A stretch of 64,000 bases of DNA from assembly GCA_029916745.1 (NCBI GenBank), contig JARXWK010000009.1, forward strand, positions 1 to 64,000. The letters are read 5' to 3'. Positions 1-8,215 of this stretch are shown one piece after another. This stretch comes from Dysgonomonadaceae bacterium PH5-43 (lineage in GTDB: Bacteria; Bacteroidota; Bacteroidia; Bacteroidales; Azobacteroidaceae). The notes below the pieces were generated by a model that was not told the origin of the DNA, ran no database searches, and worked only from the letters and a program-made list of their open reading frames with translations. Each line of letters opens with the position of its first letter. The stretch's first letter is position 1. Position numbers and translations under genes: made by a program.

Positions 1-266
1 AACAAACAAATAGATATATTGCTGTTAATCAGCTGAATAAAATTATTTAACATAAAAAAGAAGCTCTTAAATTTGGATTACAACATAGAAGAGACGAGGG
101 GTATCTCCTAAGAGAGATTTAGATCTTGATAACACCATGTAATTTCGGTGAGTTAGGATACGTTCAAAGGTTTATGGTCTTATGATTGACATCGCTGAGA
201 ATCGCGTTAAGATTGATATCCGAAAAAAGTTTTAGAGGACAGTAATATATCAAACATTATTTTGAC

Positions 267-274
267 TACCTTTG
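267..274 (+). promoter_or_regulatory. -7 promoter box for the restriction-modification cassette
   Basis: TACCTTTG matches the Bacteroidota -7 consensus TAnnTTTG. It overlaps the TTG that could otherwise open the first reading frame, so that TTG would lie upstream of the transcript and the ATG at 323 is the better start. No clear -33 box is seen. Confidence 0.5.
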
Positions 275-322
275 AAGCAACAAATCAAAATTATTTTTGC
301 AATAAAAGGATATTACTCTAAA

Positions 323-1117
323 ATGATGTTTAATGATTTAAATATTGAAGACTGGAAGCAACTTGACATAGATGTTAATTCGTTATGGATTATAAATGAA
401 CGTGATAAAAGGGGGAAACACAAAAATATCTATCACGGGAATTTCATTCCTCAAATACCAAATCAACTAATAAGGCGATTTACCAAAGAAAATGATTTAG
501 TGTTAGATGTCTTTTTAGGTAGCGGCACTTCATTATATGAATGCGAAAGCTTAAACAGAAAATTTATAGGTCTAGACATTAATCAAAATATTATAGATTA
601 TGTCAGTTCTCAAATGGCAAATTCCCAGTTTGGAAATTTTTCGATTCACAATTGCGATGTAACTAGCGAAACTCAGACAAAGACTGAAATTGAGAAAGGT
701 TTGTCTTTTTTAGAAGAAGAAAATGCAAAATTTATATTATTTCACCCTCCATATATGGATATTGTGAAATTTACAGACAACCCTAATGACCTTTCAAAAA
801 TTGGCGACTTAAATACATTTGTGAAAACATTTGTGAGCGTGTGTAAAAACACATTACAATATCTTGCAACAAACAGATATTTTGCTGTGATAATCGGCGA
901 CGTTTACAAAAACGGAGAAGTTATCCCTCTTTCGTTTTATCTTATGGACGCAATTAAGCGTAATTTCAAAACAAAATTAAAGGGAATAATTGTAAAAAAC
1001 ATTGAGGGAAACAAAGGGAAATTAGGGCAAAATGGTATTTGGACCTATCGGGCGATGAATAGCGATTATTATATTTTTAAACACGAATATATATTTGTTT
1101 TCAAAAAAGAATTTTAG
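323..1117 (+). CDS. DNA methyltransferase of a Type II restriction-modification system
   Basis: This is an S-adenosylmethionine-dependent amino-methyltransferase that would protect host DNA from the neighbouring nuclease. From the ATG at 323 it has 264 residues. Motif I (DVFLGSGT, about residues 62-69) is preceded by a motif X-like segment (IPNQLIRRF). The catalytic motif IV is HPPY, near residues 141-144. Motif I before motif IV is the reverse of the usual beta-class order. HPPY and SPPY variants occur in both N4-cytosine and N6-adenine enzymes, so the modified base is not decided. The frame stays open upstream to a TTG at 272, but a -7 promoter box overlaps that codon. A second ATG follows at 326. 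It is first in a cassette with the HNH endonuclease and a D12-class methyltransferase. Confidence 0.8.
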   Translation: MMFNDLNIEDWKQLDIDVNSLWIINERDKRGKHKNIYHGNFIPQIPNQLIRRFTKENDLVLDVFLGSGTSLYECESLNRKFIGLDINQNIIDYVSSQMANSQFGNFSIHNCDVTSETQTKTEIEKGLSFLEEENAKFILFHPPYMDIVKFTDNPNDLSKIGDLNTFVKTFVSVCKNTLQYLATNRYFAVIIGDVYKNGEVIPLSFYLMDAIKRNFKTKLKGIIVKNIEGNKGKLGQNGIWTYRAMNSDYYIFKHEYIFVFKKEF

Positions 1118-1155
1118 AAATGACTACAACTTAACGTTTAATAAAATGAAATAAT

Positions 1156-1824
1156 ATGACTAAGACGGAATTGTTTTTAGAATTAGCAAAGCCAAACGAC
1201 CAAGGGATTAGCCGTTGGGTTCACGCAACTGAATTTGTTGGAAAATATAAGAGTTTGCAACTGGGTAATGGTGGAAGTTGGTGTAGGGCAAGTTCAAGTT
1301 TGGCAAAAAAATATAATGTTGAGGTTGACAAAACTAAAACAAATGGAAATTCTATTGATGCGATTAGACTTGTTGGTTTCAATACTTCTAAAACATTTAA
1401 TCAAAACATTCGACAAGACATTAAAGATTTTTATAAAAATCAAAATTGCGTAATGCTTGGCATTAATGGAAATTCCGAAAATACAAAAATTGAGATAGAT
1501 CATAAAGATGGCCGAAAAGACAATCATAGAATCTCTGATACAAAAACTCAAAGATTAGAAGATTTTCAACCATTAACAAAGGCGGCCAACGACGCAAAAA
1601 GACAAATTTGTAAGCGTTGTAAAGAAACAAATATGCGATGGAATGCTAAAAATCTAAAAGGTAATCCTTATTCTTTCTATGAAGGAGATGAACAGTACAC
1701 AAAAGAATATGGCTGCATTGGGTGTTATCAATACGATCCTGTTGCGTATAGAAAAACGAGTGTGATGAAAATAAGTAAAGAGGTTACTGAAGACCTAATG
1801 AAAAGACTTTATCCTGACGACTAA
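1156..1824 (+). CDS. HNH-family Type II restriction endonuclease
   Basis: A 222-aa protein with a beta-beta-alpha-metal (HNH) nuclease core: the acidic-His pair in IEIDHKDGR (D115, H116) and the later QPLTKAANDAKR helix with N145. Two CxxC pairs (C152/C155 and C187/C190) form a probable zinc ribbon around the core. The N-terminal 100 residues probably recognise DNA; I do not recognise a named domain there. It sits between two methyltransferases and is 1 nt from the second, which strongly suggests a restriction enzyme rather than a homing or repair nuclease. Two separate methyltransferases are typical of enzymes with asymmetric (Type IIS-like) sites, where each strand needs its own modification. 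That is inference. The recognition sequence cannot be read from the protein. Confidence 0.75.
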   Translation: MTKTELFLELAKPNDQGISRWVHATEFVGKYKSLQLGNGGSWCRASSSLAKKYNVEVDKTKTNGNSIDAIRLVGFNTSKTFNQNIRQDIKDFYKNQNCVMLGINGNSENTKIEIDHKDGRKDNHRISDTKTQRLEDFQPLTKAANDAKRQICKRCKETNMRWNAKNLKGNPYSFYEGDEQYTKEYGCIGCYQYDPVAYRKTSVMKISKEVTEDLMKRLYPDD

Positions 1825-1825
1825 T

Positions 1826-2821
1826 ATGAATTACATCGGCTCAAAACATAAACTTTCTAATTTTATTAAACAGTCTGTTTATTCTGTTGTTGGAATGGAT
1901 TTGTCAGATAAAGTTTTCTGCGATTTATTTGCAGGAACTGGAATTGTTGGTAGAAATTTCAAAACAGAAGTAAAGCAAATAATCAGTAATGACATTGAAT
2001 ATTATAGCTTTGTATTAAACAAAAATTATATTGAGAATCATAAAGAATTTGAATATCAATATTTGATTGAAGAACTAAACAGCCTTGATGGGGTTGACGG
2101 TTTTGTATTTGAAGAATATTCGGAAAATGGGAAAGCACAACGACAGTATTTTTCCGAACCTAATGGAAAGAAAATTGATGCAATCAGACAAAAAATTGAA
2201 GACTGGAATACGAAAACGCAAATAACAGACAATCAATATTATTTTCTTTTAGCTTCCTTGTTAGAAAGTGCCGACAAGGTTGCGAACACAGCATCTGTTT
2301 ATGGAGCGTTCCTTAAACAGATAAAAAAATCGGCACAAAAAGAGATGTTAATCGAACCTGCTATTTTTGCAACGAATGAAAATGAGCATAAAGTCTTTAA
2401 TACAGACTGTAACGAACTGATAAAAAAAATTGATGGAGATATACTTTATCTTGATCCGCCTTATAATACAAGACAATACGGAGCTAATTATCATTTGCTA
2501 AATACTATTGCAAAGTACGATAACTTTACACCCAAAGGGAAAACAGGACTTCGGTCTTACGAAAAATCTACTTTTTGTAGTAAAAATTCCGTATTGCTCT
2601 CTTTTGAAGAACTAATTAAGAATGCTCAATTTCAATATGTTTTTTTAAGTTACAACAACGAGGGATTAATGACTGAAAGCGAGATAAAGTCAATAATGTC
2701 AAAATATGGGAAATACAATCTAACCACTACAAGTTATCAGCGCTTCAAAGCCGACAAAGAAAAAAATCGAAATCACAAAGCTAACTCTACAACTGAATAT
2801 CTACACATTTTGGAAAAATAA
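1826..2821 (+). CDS. D12-class adenine-specific DNA methyltransferase
   Basis: An N6-adenine DNA methyltransferase of the Dam/D12 family. The N-terminal MNYIGSKHKL is the motif X segment. DLFAGTG (residues 33-39) is the SAM-binding motif I, and DPPYNTRQYG (starting near 210) is the catalytic motif IV with the tail typical of this family. The 331-aa length is slightly above Dam and normal for restriction-associated D12 enzymes. The start codon follows the endonuclease stop by one base, so the two are probably translationally coupled. The likely role is to modify one strand of the recognition site while the first methyltransferase modifies the other. The gene converges with the cytochrome biogenesis gene that begins 42 bases further on, and no terminator is obvious between them. 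Confidence 0.85.
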   Translation: MNYIGSKHKLSNFIKQSVYSVVGMDLSDKVFCDLFAGTGIVGRNFKTEVKQIISNDIEYYSFVLNKNYIENHKEFEYQYLIEELNSLDGVDGFVFEEYSENGKAQRQYFSEPNGKKIDAIRQKIEDWNTKTQITDNQYYFLLASLLESADKVANTASVYGAFLKQIKKSAQKEMLIEPAIFATNENEHKVFNTDCNELIKKIDGDILYLDPPYNTRQYGANYHLLNTIAKYDNFTPKGKTGLRSYEKSTFCSKNSVLLSFEELIKNAQFQYVFLSYNNEGLMTESEIKSIMSKYGKYNLTTTSYQRFKADKEKNRNHKANSTTEYLHILEK

Positions 2822-2863
2822 TAACATCATAATTCTCTACCCAATATTTGTCCGTTTCCTCCA

Positions 2864-5098
2864 TTATTTATAACTATGCATACCTCCCAAAAACATATTT
2901 ACTCCGAAGTATGTCATAAGCACAGTGCCGAAGGCAAGTATCATATAAATATGAAAGAATATTGGCTTCCGAAACCAAGAGATAGAATCGGAATGAAAGC
3001 CTAATCCATAGACAAGAAAAGTTATTAATGCCCAAACTTCTTTAGGATCCCACGCCCAATATCTTCCCCACGATACATTCGCCCATATAGCACCTATGAA
3101 AATGCCAGCACCTAATAAAAAAACGGCAGGGTAAAGAAATATTTTATTTATAATCATTAATCGTTCAGCCTGATTATTATTTTTATTTGTACACTCAAAA
3201 AACAAAGAGGCTATTGAGTTGAAGAAGATAAACGCAAAAAGAGCATACGAAATCATTATTAAAGACACGTGTGCGCTAAGCCACGACGAAAGTAAAACAG
3301 GCATAAGGGGTGTTATCTGAGGATTCATTTGCCCTAAAGTTGAAACCAATAGCGTAAAACCAGATAGCAAAAGGGCAAAAGCGATAATCAGATTGTATCG
3401 TTTACGAAAAATTAAACCTATAAGCATAATACACCAAGACGCAAATATCATTGTTTCGTAGCCATTACCCAATGGTAGTCTTTCGCTAATATAAGTTCTT
3501 AATACTATAGATGTTGTTAAATACGTAAAACTCAGAAACAATAAGACGGTAAATATGCTTAAAACAATTTCCGAAGCTCTTTTTTCTTTCTTCTTTCTTA
3601 GAAAGACAAAGAGTAGGTAAGAAATACAAAGTAATCCTAAAGTTAGATTGGTGCGATATAATATGGTTGTTGTATTCATTTTATTATACCATAGCTCAGT
3701 CTTTACCTTACTATCGTTAGGAATAAATCCTTCGCCTCGTTGCTTTTGATAAGTTTTTATTTGATTGATAATCTTACTTGCTTGCTCTTGTTCGTTATTT
3801 ATTGAATGTTCGTACAAAAGGGTAAGTATATTGCCAATGAATATCCTATCATTCTCTTCAATATAATCAGGCAGTTTGTCGGTCGGAGAAAGCCAACTTA
3901 TAGTTTCATTATATTTATATGGGAATATGTTTAGAAGATTGCCTTGCTCTAACATAAGAATTAGTTGTACTCTTTCGTCAGTTTCTTCTATGGCTTTTAT
4001 TAAAGAAGATTTCTTACCCCCTTTGTGAATGTCATTCCAAAAAGAAGCTAACAGATATTCATTTTTCTCGGAGAAGAAAGCGGTAAGAGGAGCATACTCT
4101 TTTACTTTGAGCATCTTTTGTAATTCTTTATTTTTTACTCTAATTAAAGGTTCAAACTGCCACTTTTGAGGATAAAACATCCAACCTGCTAACACTTGCA
4201 TAGAAGTATAATCCTTATATGTAGGTTTACCCGTAAGTTTTAGAGTGAAATCGCGCGCAAAAGTTTCTAATGGAGCAACTCGAGAGTTATATGAAACTAA
4301 TATTTCGCCCAATTCATCGGCGTTTTGTTTGTTTAGCGTGTTTGTATTGTTGGCTTGCGTAGCAAAAGTTGTTGAAAGAAAAACGCCAATTAATCCAACC
4401 TTTAACAATGGGTGCTTTAGCAGTTTTCTAAATCGTCCGTTTTTAGAGAATAATAATAAAAGCATAGAGAGTCCCAACATAATATACCCTGTGTATGTAA
4501 TAGGAATACCCCACTTATCGTAATTAACAGAAAGAATAGTTCCCTTTTCATCGTCATCAAAAGAAGATTGATAAAATCTATATCCTTGTTCAGACAAGAT
4601 ATTATTCATAGATATACGAGTTGAAAAGTTTTTATTTTCAGTATTTACTTTTACATAGCTTACATAGTCTGATGGAGCCATAGTTCCTGTATAGTGCTCC
4701 ACCCTGAAGCTATCTAAAGCAAGAGAAAAAGGAAGTATTGTACCTTCCCTTGTTTTTTCGTTTATGTATATTTGAGAGCTTTCTCCTTCCCTTAAATGAA
4801 TATATCCTTTTTCTGAATTAAAGAAAGTAAAGCCGGCTCCAAGAAGTATTATTAAAAAAGCACAATGAATACCAAATGCTGATATTTGCTTATAGAGTTT
4901 ACGCTTTACTATCAACCAGAAAGACGTAATACTCAATAATACCCACAATAAAACAAACCAGTAAGAACTATAAATGACTGTTTGAACATACTCTGTACCT
5001 TTGTACTTTTCTACAAAAGTAGCTACGCTCAAACAGATTATAACAAGAATAAGAATCCAGAAAGATATTTTCTTTATTACTGTTGCTTTTACATTCAC
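2864..5098 (-). CDS. ccsBA: CcsBA-type cytochrome c haem lyase (ResB-CcsA fusion)
   Basis: System II cytochrome c biogenesis protein. It exports haem and attaches it to CxxCH motifs of apocytochromes outside the inner membrane. The N-terminal half is ResB/CcsB-like: membrane helices near residues 10-85, a large extracytoplasmic domain, and another helix near 205. The C-terminal half, from about residue 480, is a multi-spanning CcsA domain. It ends with the haem-binding tryptophan-rich WWD motif WGRYWAWDPKE (about 677-687) and flanking histidines. At 744 residues it is a compact single-chain version. It is the last gene of a seven-gene operon, 3 nt after the Rid gene. The operon also encodes two proteins with CxxCH motifs, which are its probable clients. 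Confidence 0.9.
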   Translation of the reverse strand: MNVKATVIKKISFWILILVIICLSVATFVEKYKGTEYVQTVIYSSYWFVLLWVLLSITSFWLIVKRKLYKQISAFGIHCAFLIILLGAGFTFFNSEKGYIHLREGESSQIYINEKTREGTILPFSLALDSFRVEHYTGTMAPSDYVSYVKVNTENKNFSTRISMNNILSEQGYRFYQSSFDDDEKGTILSVNYDKWGIPITYTGYIMLGLSMLLLLFSKNGRFRKLLKHPLLKVGLIGVFLSTTFATQANNTNTLNKQNADELGEILVSYNSRVAPLETFARDFTLKLTGKPTYKDYTSMQVLAGWMFYPQKWQFEPLIRVKNKELQKMLKVKEYAPLTAFFSEKNEYLLASFWNDIHKGGKKSSLIKAIEETDERVQLILMLEQGNLLNIFPYKYNETISWLSPTDKLPDYIEENDRIFIGNILTLLYEHSINNEQEQASKIINQIKTYQKQRGEGFIPNDSKVKTELWYNKMNTTTILYRTNLTLGLLCISYLLFVFLRKKKEKRASEIVLSIFTVLLFLSFTYLTTSIVLRTYISERLPLGNGYETMIFASWCIMLIGLIFRKRYNLIIAFALLLSGFTLLVSTLGQMNPQITPLMPVLLSSWLSAHVSLIMISYALFAFIFFNSIASLFFECTNKNNNQAERLMIINKIFLYPAVFLLGAGIFIGAIWANVSWGRYWAWDPKEVWALITFLVYGLGFHSDSISWFRKPIFFHIYMILAFGTVLMTYFGVNMFLGGMHSYK

Positions 5099-5101
5099 AG
5101 C

Positions 5102-6235
5102 TTAATTACATTTAATTGCGATACATTCCATTTCTATTAACCAACCAGGTCGGCAAACTGGAGCCAACACTAATACTTTAGGAATGTCAGGAAATTTATT
5201 GTCGAAAAGCTCTTTTACAGTATCATAATCAGCAACATCTCTCAAGTACACTATTAAGTGAGCAACATCTTGATAAGAACATTCGGCTTCGGCAAGTAAT
5301 ACTTCTACATTCTCCCACATACGTTCAGTTTGTTTGCGTATATCCCCTACGTGAACTATTTGTCCTTTGTTGTCAATGCTTGCAGTTCCCGAAATAAACA
5401 CGTGGCGACGATCGTCATATTTAACGCAAGTGCCACGCTCAAAGCTTACGCCATATTCGTGAGTTGGGTTAAGATGAGTAGGAGCATAAAGATATTGAAC
5501 TTGCTGTTGAGATATTCCTTTTACTGCATAGGTATCCATCTGAACAAATACTTTAGGGTCGGCATTACGTCCTGCAATACCAGTGCTTGATATAAAGTGA
5601 GTTTTGTCTGTTAGATTTTGAGTAACGAATACTTCGTTTCGTGCTTTTACTACACCAGCATAATTAACATCGACATTTTGAACAAACAACCAAGTGCGAA
5701 TGCAATTCTCGGCTAACGTGCAATTATTGTTGGTAAGTTGCATTATATAGTCGTTAAATATTAAACGTGTTTGATATTCAGAGTTGGCTGCTTTATTAAA
5801 AGCACTACCTCCCCAAAGGTGAGTATAGGGGCTGTTTTTATGTTTAACCTGAAATAAATTGCTTTCCCATTGCGCCTTTTCTATATCTGATTGAAAATAT
5901 GCCCACAGAGCAACCTTGGTTCCGTTCAGAGGAGGTTGTTCAACCATAGATACTGCACACTCTTTAGGGTTAGTGATCATACTTTGCAGTAGTTCGCTTT
6001 GATTAGCTATATCGCTTAGAAAGTATCTTTTAAACACAGGAGAAGCTCCATTCAGTTCTTCTTTACTTAATATATCGCAAGTGTTAAATAACGACAATAA
6101 TTGTTCATTAAGCGTTAGTTTTGAATTTGTTATCTTTATTATAACATTATATTCTTTTACGTTCTCTACTTTTTCTAAAACAGAAATCTCAGCTAATGTG
6201 TTCTTTTCTCTATATTCTTTTCTTATATATCTCAT
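5102..6235 (-). CDS. Rid/YjgF-family protein with long N-terminal extension
   Basis: A 377-aa cytoplasmic protein without a signal peptide. The C-terminal part (about residues 255-377) looks like a Rid (YjgF/YER057c/UK114) fold, with segments such as GTASIDNKGQIVHVGD and a terminal IEMECIAI strand. Rid proteins hydrolyse reactive enamine/imine intermediates or act as related deaminases. The N-terminal 250 residues are larger than a simple RidA (about 130 aa), and part of them may be a second, diverged Rid-like domain, as in FkbO/Hyg5-type chorismatases. I do not assign a substrate. Its place inside a haem/iron operon, 12 nt after the cytochrome-like lipoprotein and 3 nt before ccsBA, is clear but its role there is not. 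Confidence 0.6.
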   Translation of the reverse strand: MRYIRKEYREKNTLAEISVLEKVENVKEYNVIIKITNSKLTLNEQLLSLFNTCDILSKEELNGASPVFKRYFLSDIANQSELLQSMITNPKECAVSMVEQPPLNGTKVALWAYFQSDIEKAQWESNLFQVKHKNSPYTHLWGGSAFNKAANSEYQTRLIFNDYIMQLTNNNCTLAENCIRTWLFVQNVDVNYAGVVKARNEVFVTQNLTDKTHFISSTGIAGRNADPKVFVQMDTYAVKGISQQQVQYLYAPTHLNPTHEYGVSFERGTCVKYDDRRHVFISGTASIDNKGQIVHVGDIRKQTERMWENVEVLLAEAECSYQDVAHLIVYLRDVADYDTVKELFDNKFPDIPKVLVLAPVCRPGWLIEMECIAIKCN

Positions 6236-6247
6236 TTTATATTTTAA

Positions 6248-6952
6248 TTAATTGTTTCTTGCTCCATTTTCTATCCAACTACGAAGTAAGATAATATCTT
6301 CTTCTTTCATTGAGCTTAACGTTGTGTGAAAAGTTCCTATTGTATAATCTGTTAATTTATCTACAATTAAACTCCGCGAAACATATCCTGGCTCTACTAA
6401 CATTTTATCACCTGCCTTAGATAATTTGTTTACTATTGCATAACTTACATCGCTTTCTAAATTTAGTCTTCCAGACATATTCGTTTTACTATGACAAGTA
6501 ATACAACTCTGATTAAACAACTGAGACTGCAATCTATGAAACGATGCCAAGTCGATAAATCCTCCATCAAATTCGAAGTCTTTATCATCAGAAGGAAGAA
6601 TTTGTGTATATAAGTTACAAATCACATCAGAACTTTGGTTGGTTATAACCAAAGCTACCGAAGTAGCAGAAAGAGATGTTTTCGTAAGTTTTATATTTAT
6701 TTCGCGATCTTCTTCCGCCTCAGAAATACGCACCATACGAATAGGTTTAATATGGCTTTCCTCAGAAAAAGCAGCGAATGCCAATTTTCGCTCTTTATCT
6801 ACAGGTATGGTATTCGTGTTTTTAAGAATAAAACGAGCCGATATAAGTCGCGAGTTAGTTAAATCTTCCTCTTCAGGATAAATATCTCCGCTATCACAGC
6901 CCAAAAATACAATAAGAATTGATAGAAAGAAAATTAAATGCTTATAATTCAT
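6248..6952 (-). CDS. CxxCH lipoprotein (cytochrome c-like)
   Basis: A 234-aa lipoprotein. The N terminus has a hydrophobic signal sequence ending in the lipobox FLGC with C19 as the lipidated cysteine. A single haem c attachment motif CITCH lies at residues 150-154. It is followed by short segments (a run containing KLSKAGDKML, then a late DIILLRSWIENGA helix) that resemble the C-terminal half of planctomycete-type or other small c-type cytochrome domains. No other domain is recognised in the first 140 residues. It lies between the second porin and the Rid gene. Two genes downstream is the haem lyase that would mature it. The likely role is an electron-transfer partner of the DUF1111 protein on the outer membrane or periplasmic face (inference). 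Confidence 0.7.
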   Translation of the reverse strand: MNYKHLIFFLSILIVFLGCDSGDIYPEEEDLTNSRLISARFILKNTNTIPVDKERKLAFAAFSEESHIKPIRMVRISEAEEDREINIKLTKTSLSATSVALVITNQSSDVICNLYTQILPSDDKDFEFDGGFIDLASFHRLQSQLFNQSCITCHSKTNMSGRLNLESDVSYAIVNKLSKAGDKMLVEPGYVSRSLIVDKLTDYTIGTFHTTLSSMKEEDIILLRSWIENGARNN

Positions 6953-6964
6953 ACTTTTCTATTA

Positions 6965-8188
6965 TTAAAATGAATACTGAAGCATAACGGTTGCACTATG
7001 GTAAGGCATTCCCATATCGTCGTTATCTCTTTCTAACTGAGTTTTATGTCCGCATTTGCCTATGTATTGATACATTGCTTGAAGTTTAAGATTGTACCCT
7101 AAAAAGAAATAATTAACTCCAACGGCAGGCATATTTAATATCCCGTCTAAATTAGTTCCATTTCTATCAAAGAAATCATACCTAGCAGCAAGTTGCATCT
7201 TATTTGTAACGAAGTAACCAGCATGGGCATAAGCACCCCAAGTAGTAAACGAGCCTGTGCGTTGCATTCTCTTTGTCCACTTCATATTGAGCATATAGGC
7301 TTCGGCTGCTACATAAAATCTGTTTTTCAACCATGCAAATTCTATTCCAGCTCTATAATCGTCAGAACTTTCACTATTTCCTTCAATATTTATACTTCCC
7401 GAAAGAGCAAATAGCATTTTATCGTTATTCAAATCATCGGGGTCGCCTTGATGTGTAGGCATAATACCTTTAGGCATATAGGCAAGCCGTGCAGCATAGA
7501 GGAGAGATGGTAGCCAGTTACGATCGTCACTTGTGCCTATAGTTGCACTGTTAACCCCTGACCCGGTTCCATTAAATATCCCAACTTGATACCCATACTT
7601 ATTTTTTATTGTGCCGTGAAGTTGAACTCCCACATCAAAACCAGTGTACATACTTGGTTGAACGGCATCTAAACTTAAGTTAGTACGTACCGGAGCAGTC
7701 ATAGATGAAGGTAGGTTAGGAAGCAATGTTTGTCCTAAAGTAGATAAATAACCATTTTGGTATGGCGTTTTGAATTTACCTACTCTTATGCGCAAACTTT
7801 CTTTTAAGTTTACATCAAACCAAGCTTGTTGAAGTAAGTCTCCCCCACTCTTAGCTGCATTCAATGCAATGTTAAATGTAACTTTACCAAAAGCTTTACC
7901 GCTAAACCCCAATATTGCATTATTAATAGCAAACCCACTATTTGCAACATTATCTTGTTCTGCCAAATTAAGTCCTTCATCATCATAATACTTAAAGTTG
8001 GCTGTGGTCTGAACCAAAGCGTAAGGTTTGAAAAGGAAATCACCTGTTTTAGTTGTAAAGCTAAAACCTGTTTTGCCAGCTAAAGGCACTACATCGCTTT
8101 CTATATATTTATCATCGACATCTTGTGCCGATAGATTAAAAGCGAATACTATTGAAAGAATAAACAATAAATTATATTTTGACTTCAT
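6965..8188 (-). CDS. Outer-membrane porin, phosphate-selective porin O/P family
   Basis: A 407-aa outer-membrane beta-barrel with a signal peptide (cleavage probably after LSAQ, near residue 22). It has the alternating aromatic pattern of OprO/OprP-like porins (for example LRIRVGKFKTPYQNG) and ends in a phenylalanine (MLQYSF), as expected for BAM-dependent insertion. Family members form anion-selective channels, but specificity cannot be inferred here. The gene has a paralogue as first gene of the same operon, so the operon encodes two distinct barrels. It follows the di-haem protein gene by 27 nt and precedes the CxxCH lipoprotein by 12 nt. Confidence 0.8.
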   Translation of the reverse strand: MKSKYNLLFILSIVFAFNLSAQDVDDKYIESDVVPLAGKTGFSFTTKTGDFLFKPYALVQTTANFKYYDDEGLNLAEQDNVANSGFAINNAILGFSGKAFGKVTFNIALNAAKSGGDLLQQAWFDVNLKESLRIRVGKFKTPYQNGYLSTLGQTLLPNLPSSMTAPVRTNLSLDAVQPSMYTGFDVGVQLHGTIKNKYGYQVGIFNGTGSGVNSATIGTSDDRNWLPSLLYAARLAYMPKGIMPTHQGDPDDLNNDKMLFALSGSINIEGNSESSDDYRAGIEFAWLKNRFYVAAEAYMLNMKWTKRMQRTGSFTTWGAYAHAGYFVTNKMQLAARYDFFDRNGTNLDGILNMPAVGVNYFFLGYNLKLQAMYQYIGKCGHKTQLERDNDDMGMPYHSATVMLQYSF

Positions 8189-8215
8189 CTTAGAATAAAT
8201 TTTATTAATGATTAA

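Noticed and set aside
3-50. C-terminal tail of an upstream gene (frame ending NQLNKII)
   Set aside because: Only 15 codons are visible, with no motif; it could be chance, so it is not listed as a gene.
88-120. Full family C array at the window start
   Set aside because: Only one or two units (GAGACGAGGGGTATCTCCTA) are present, too little to list separately; mentioned under family C.
182-235. 17-codon ORF (MIDIAENRVKIDIRKKF)
   Set aside because: Short, no promoter or conservation evidence; it might be a gene remnant but cannot be supported.
272-322. TTG start for the first methyltransferase
   Set aside because: The codon lies inside the -7 promoter box TACCTTTG, so it would not be in the transcript; ATG at 323 fits better.
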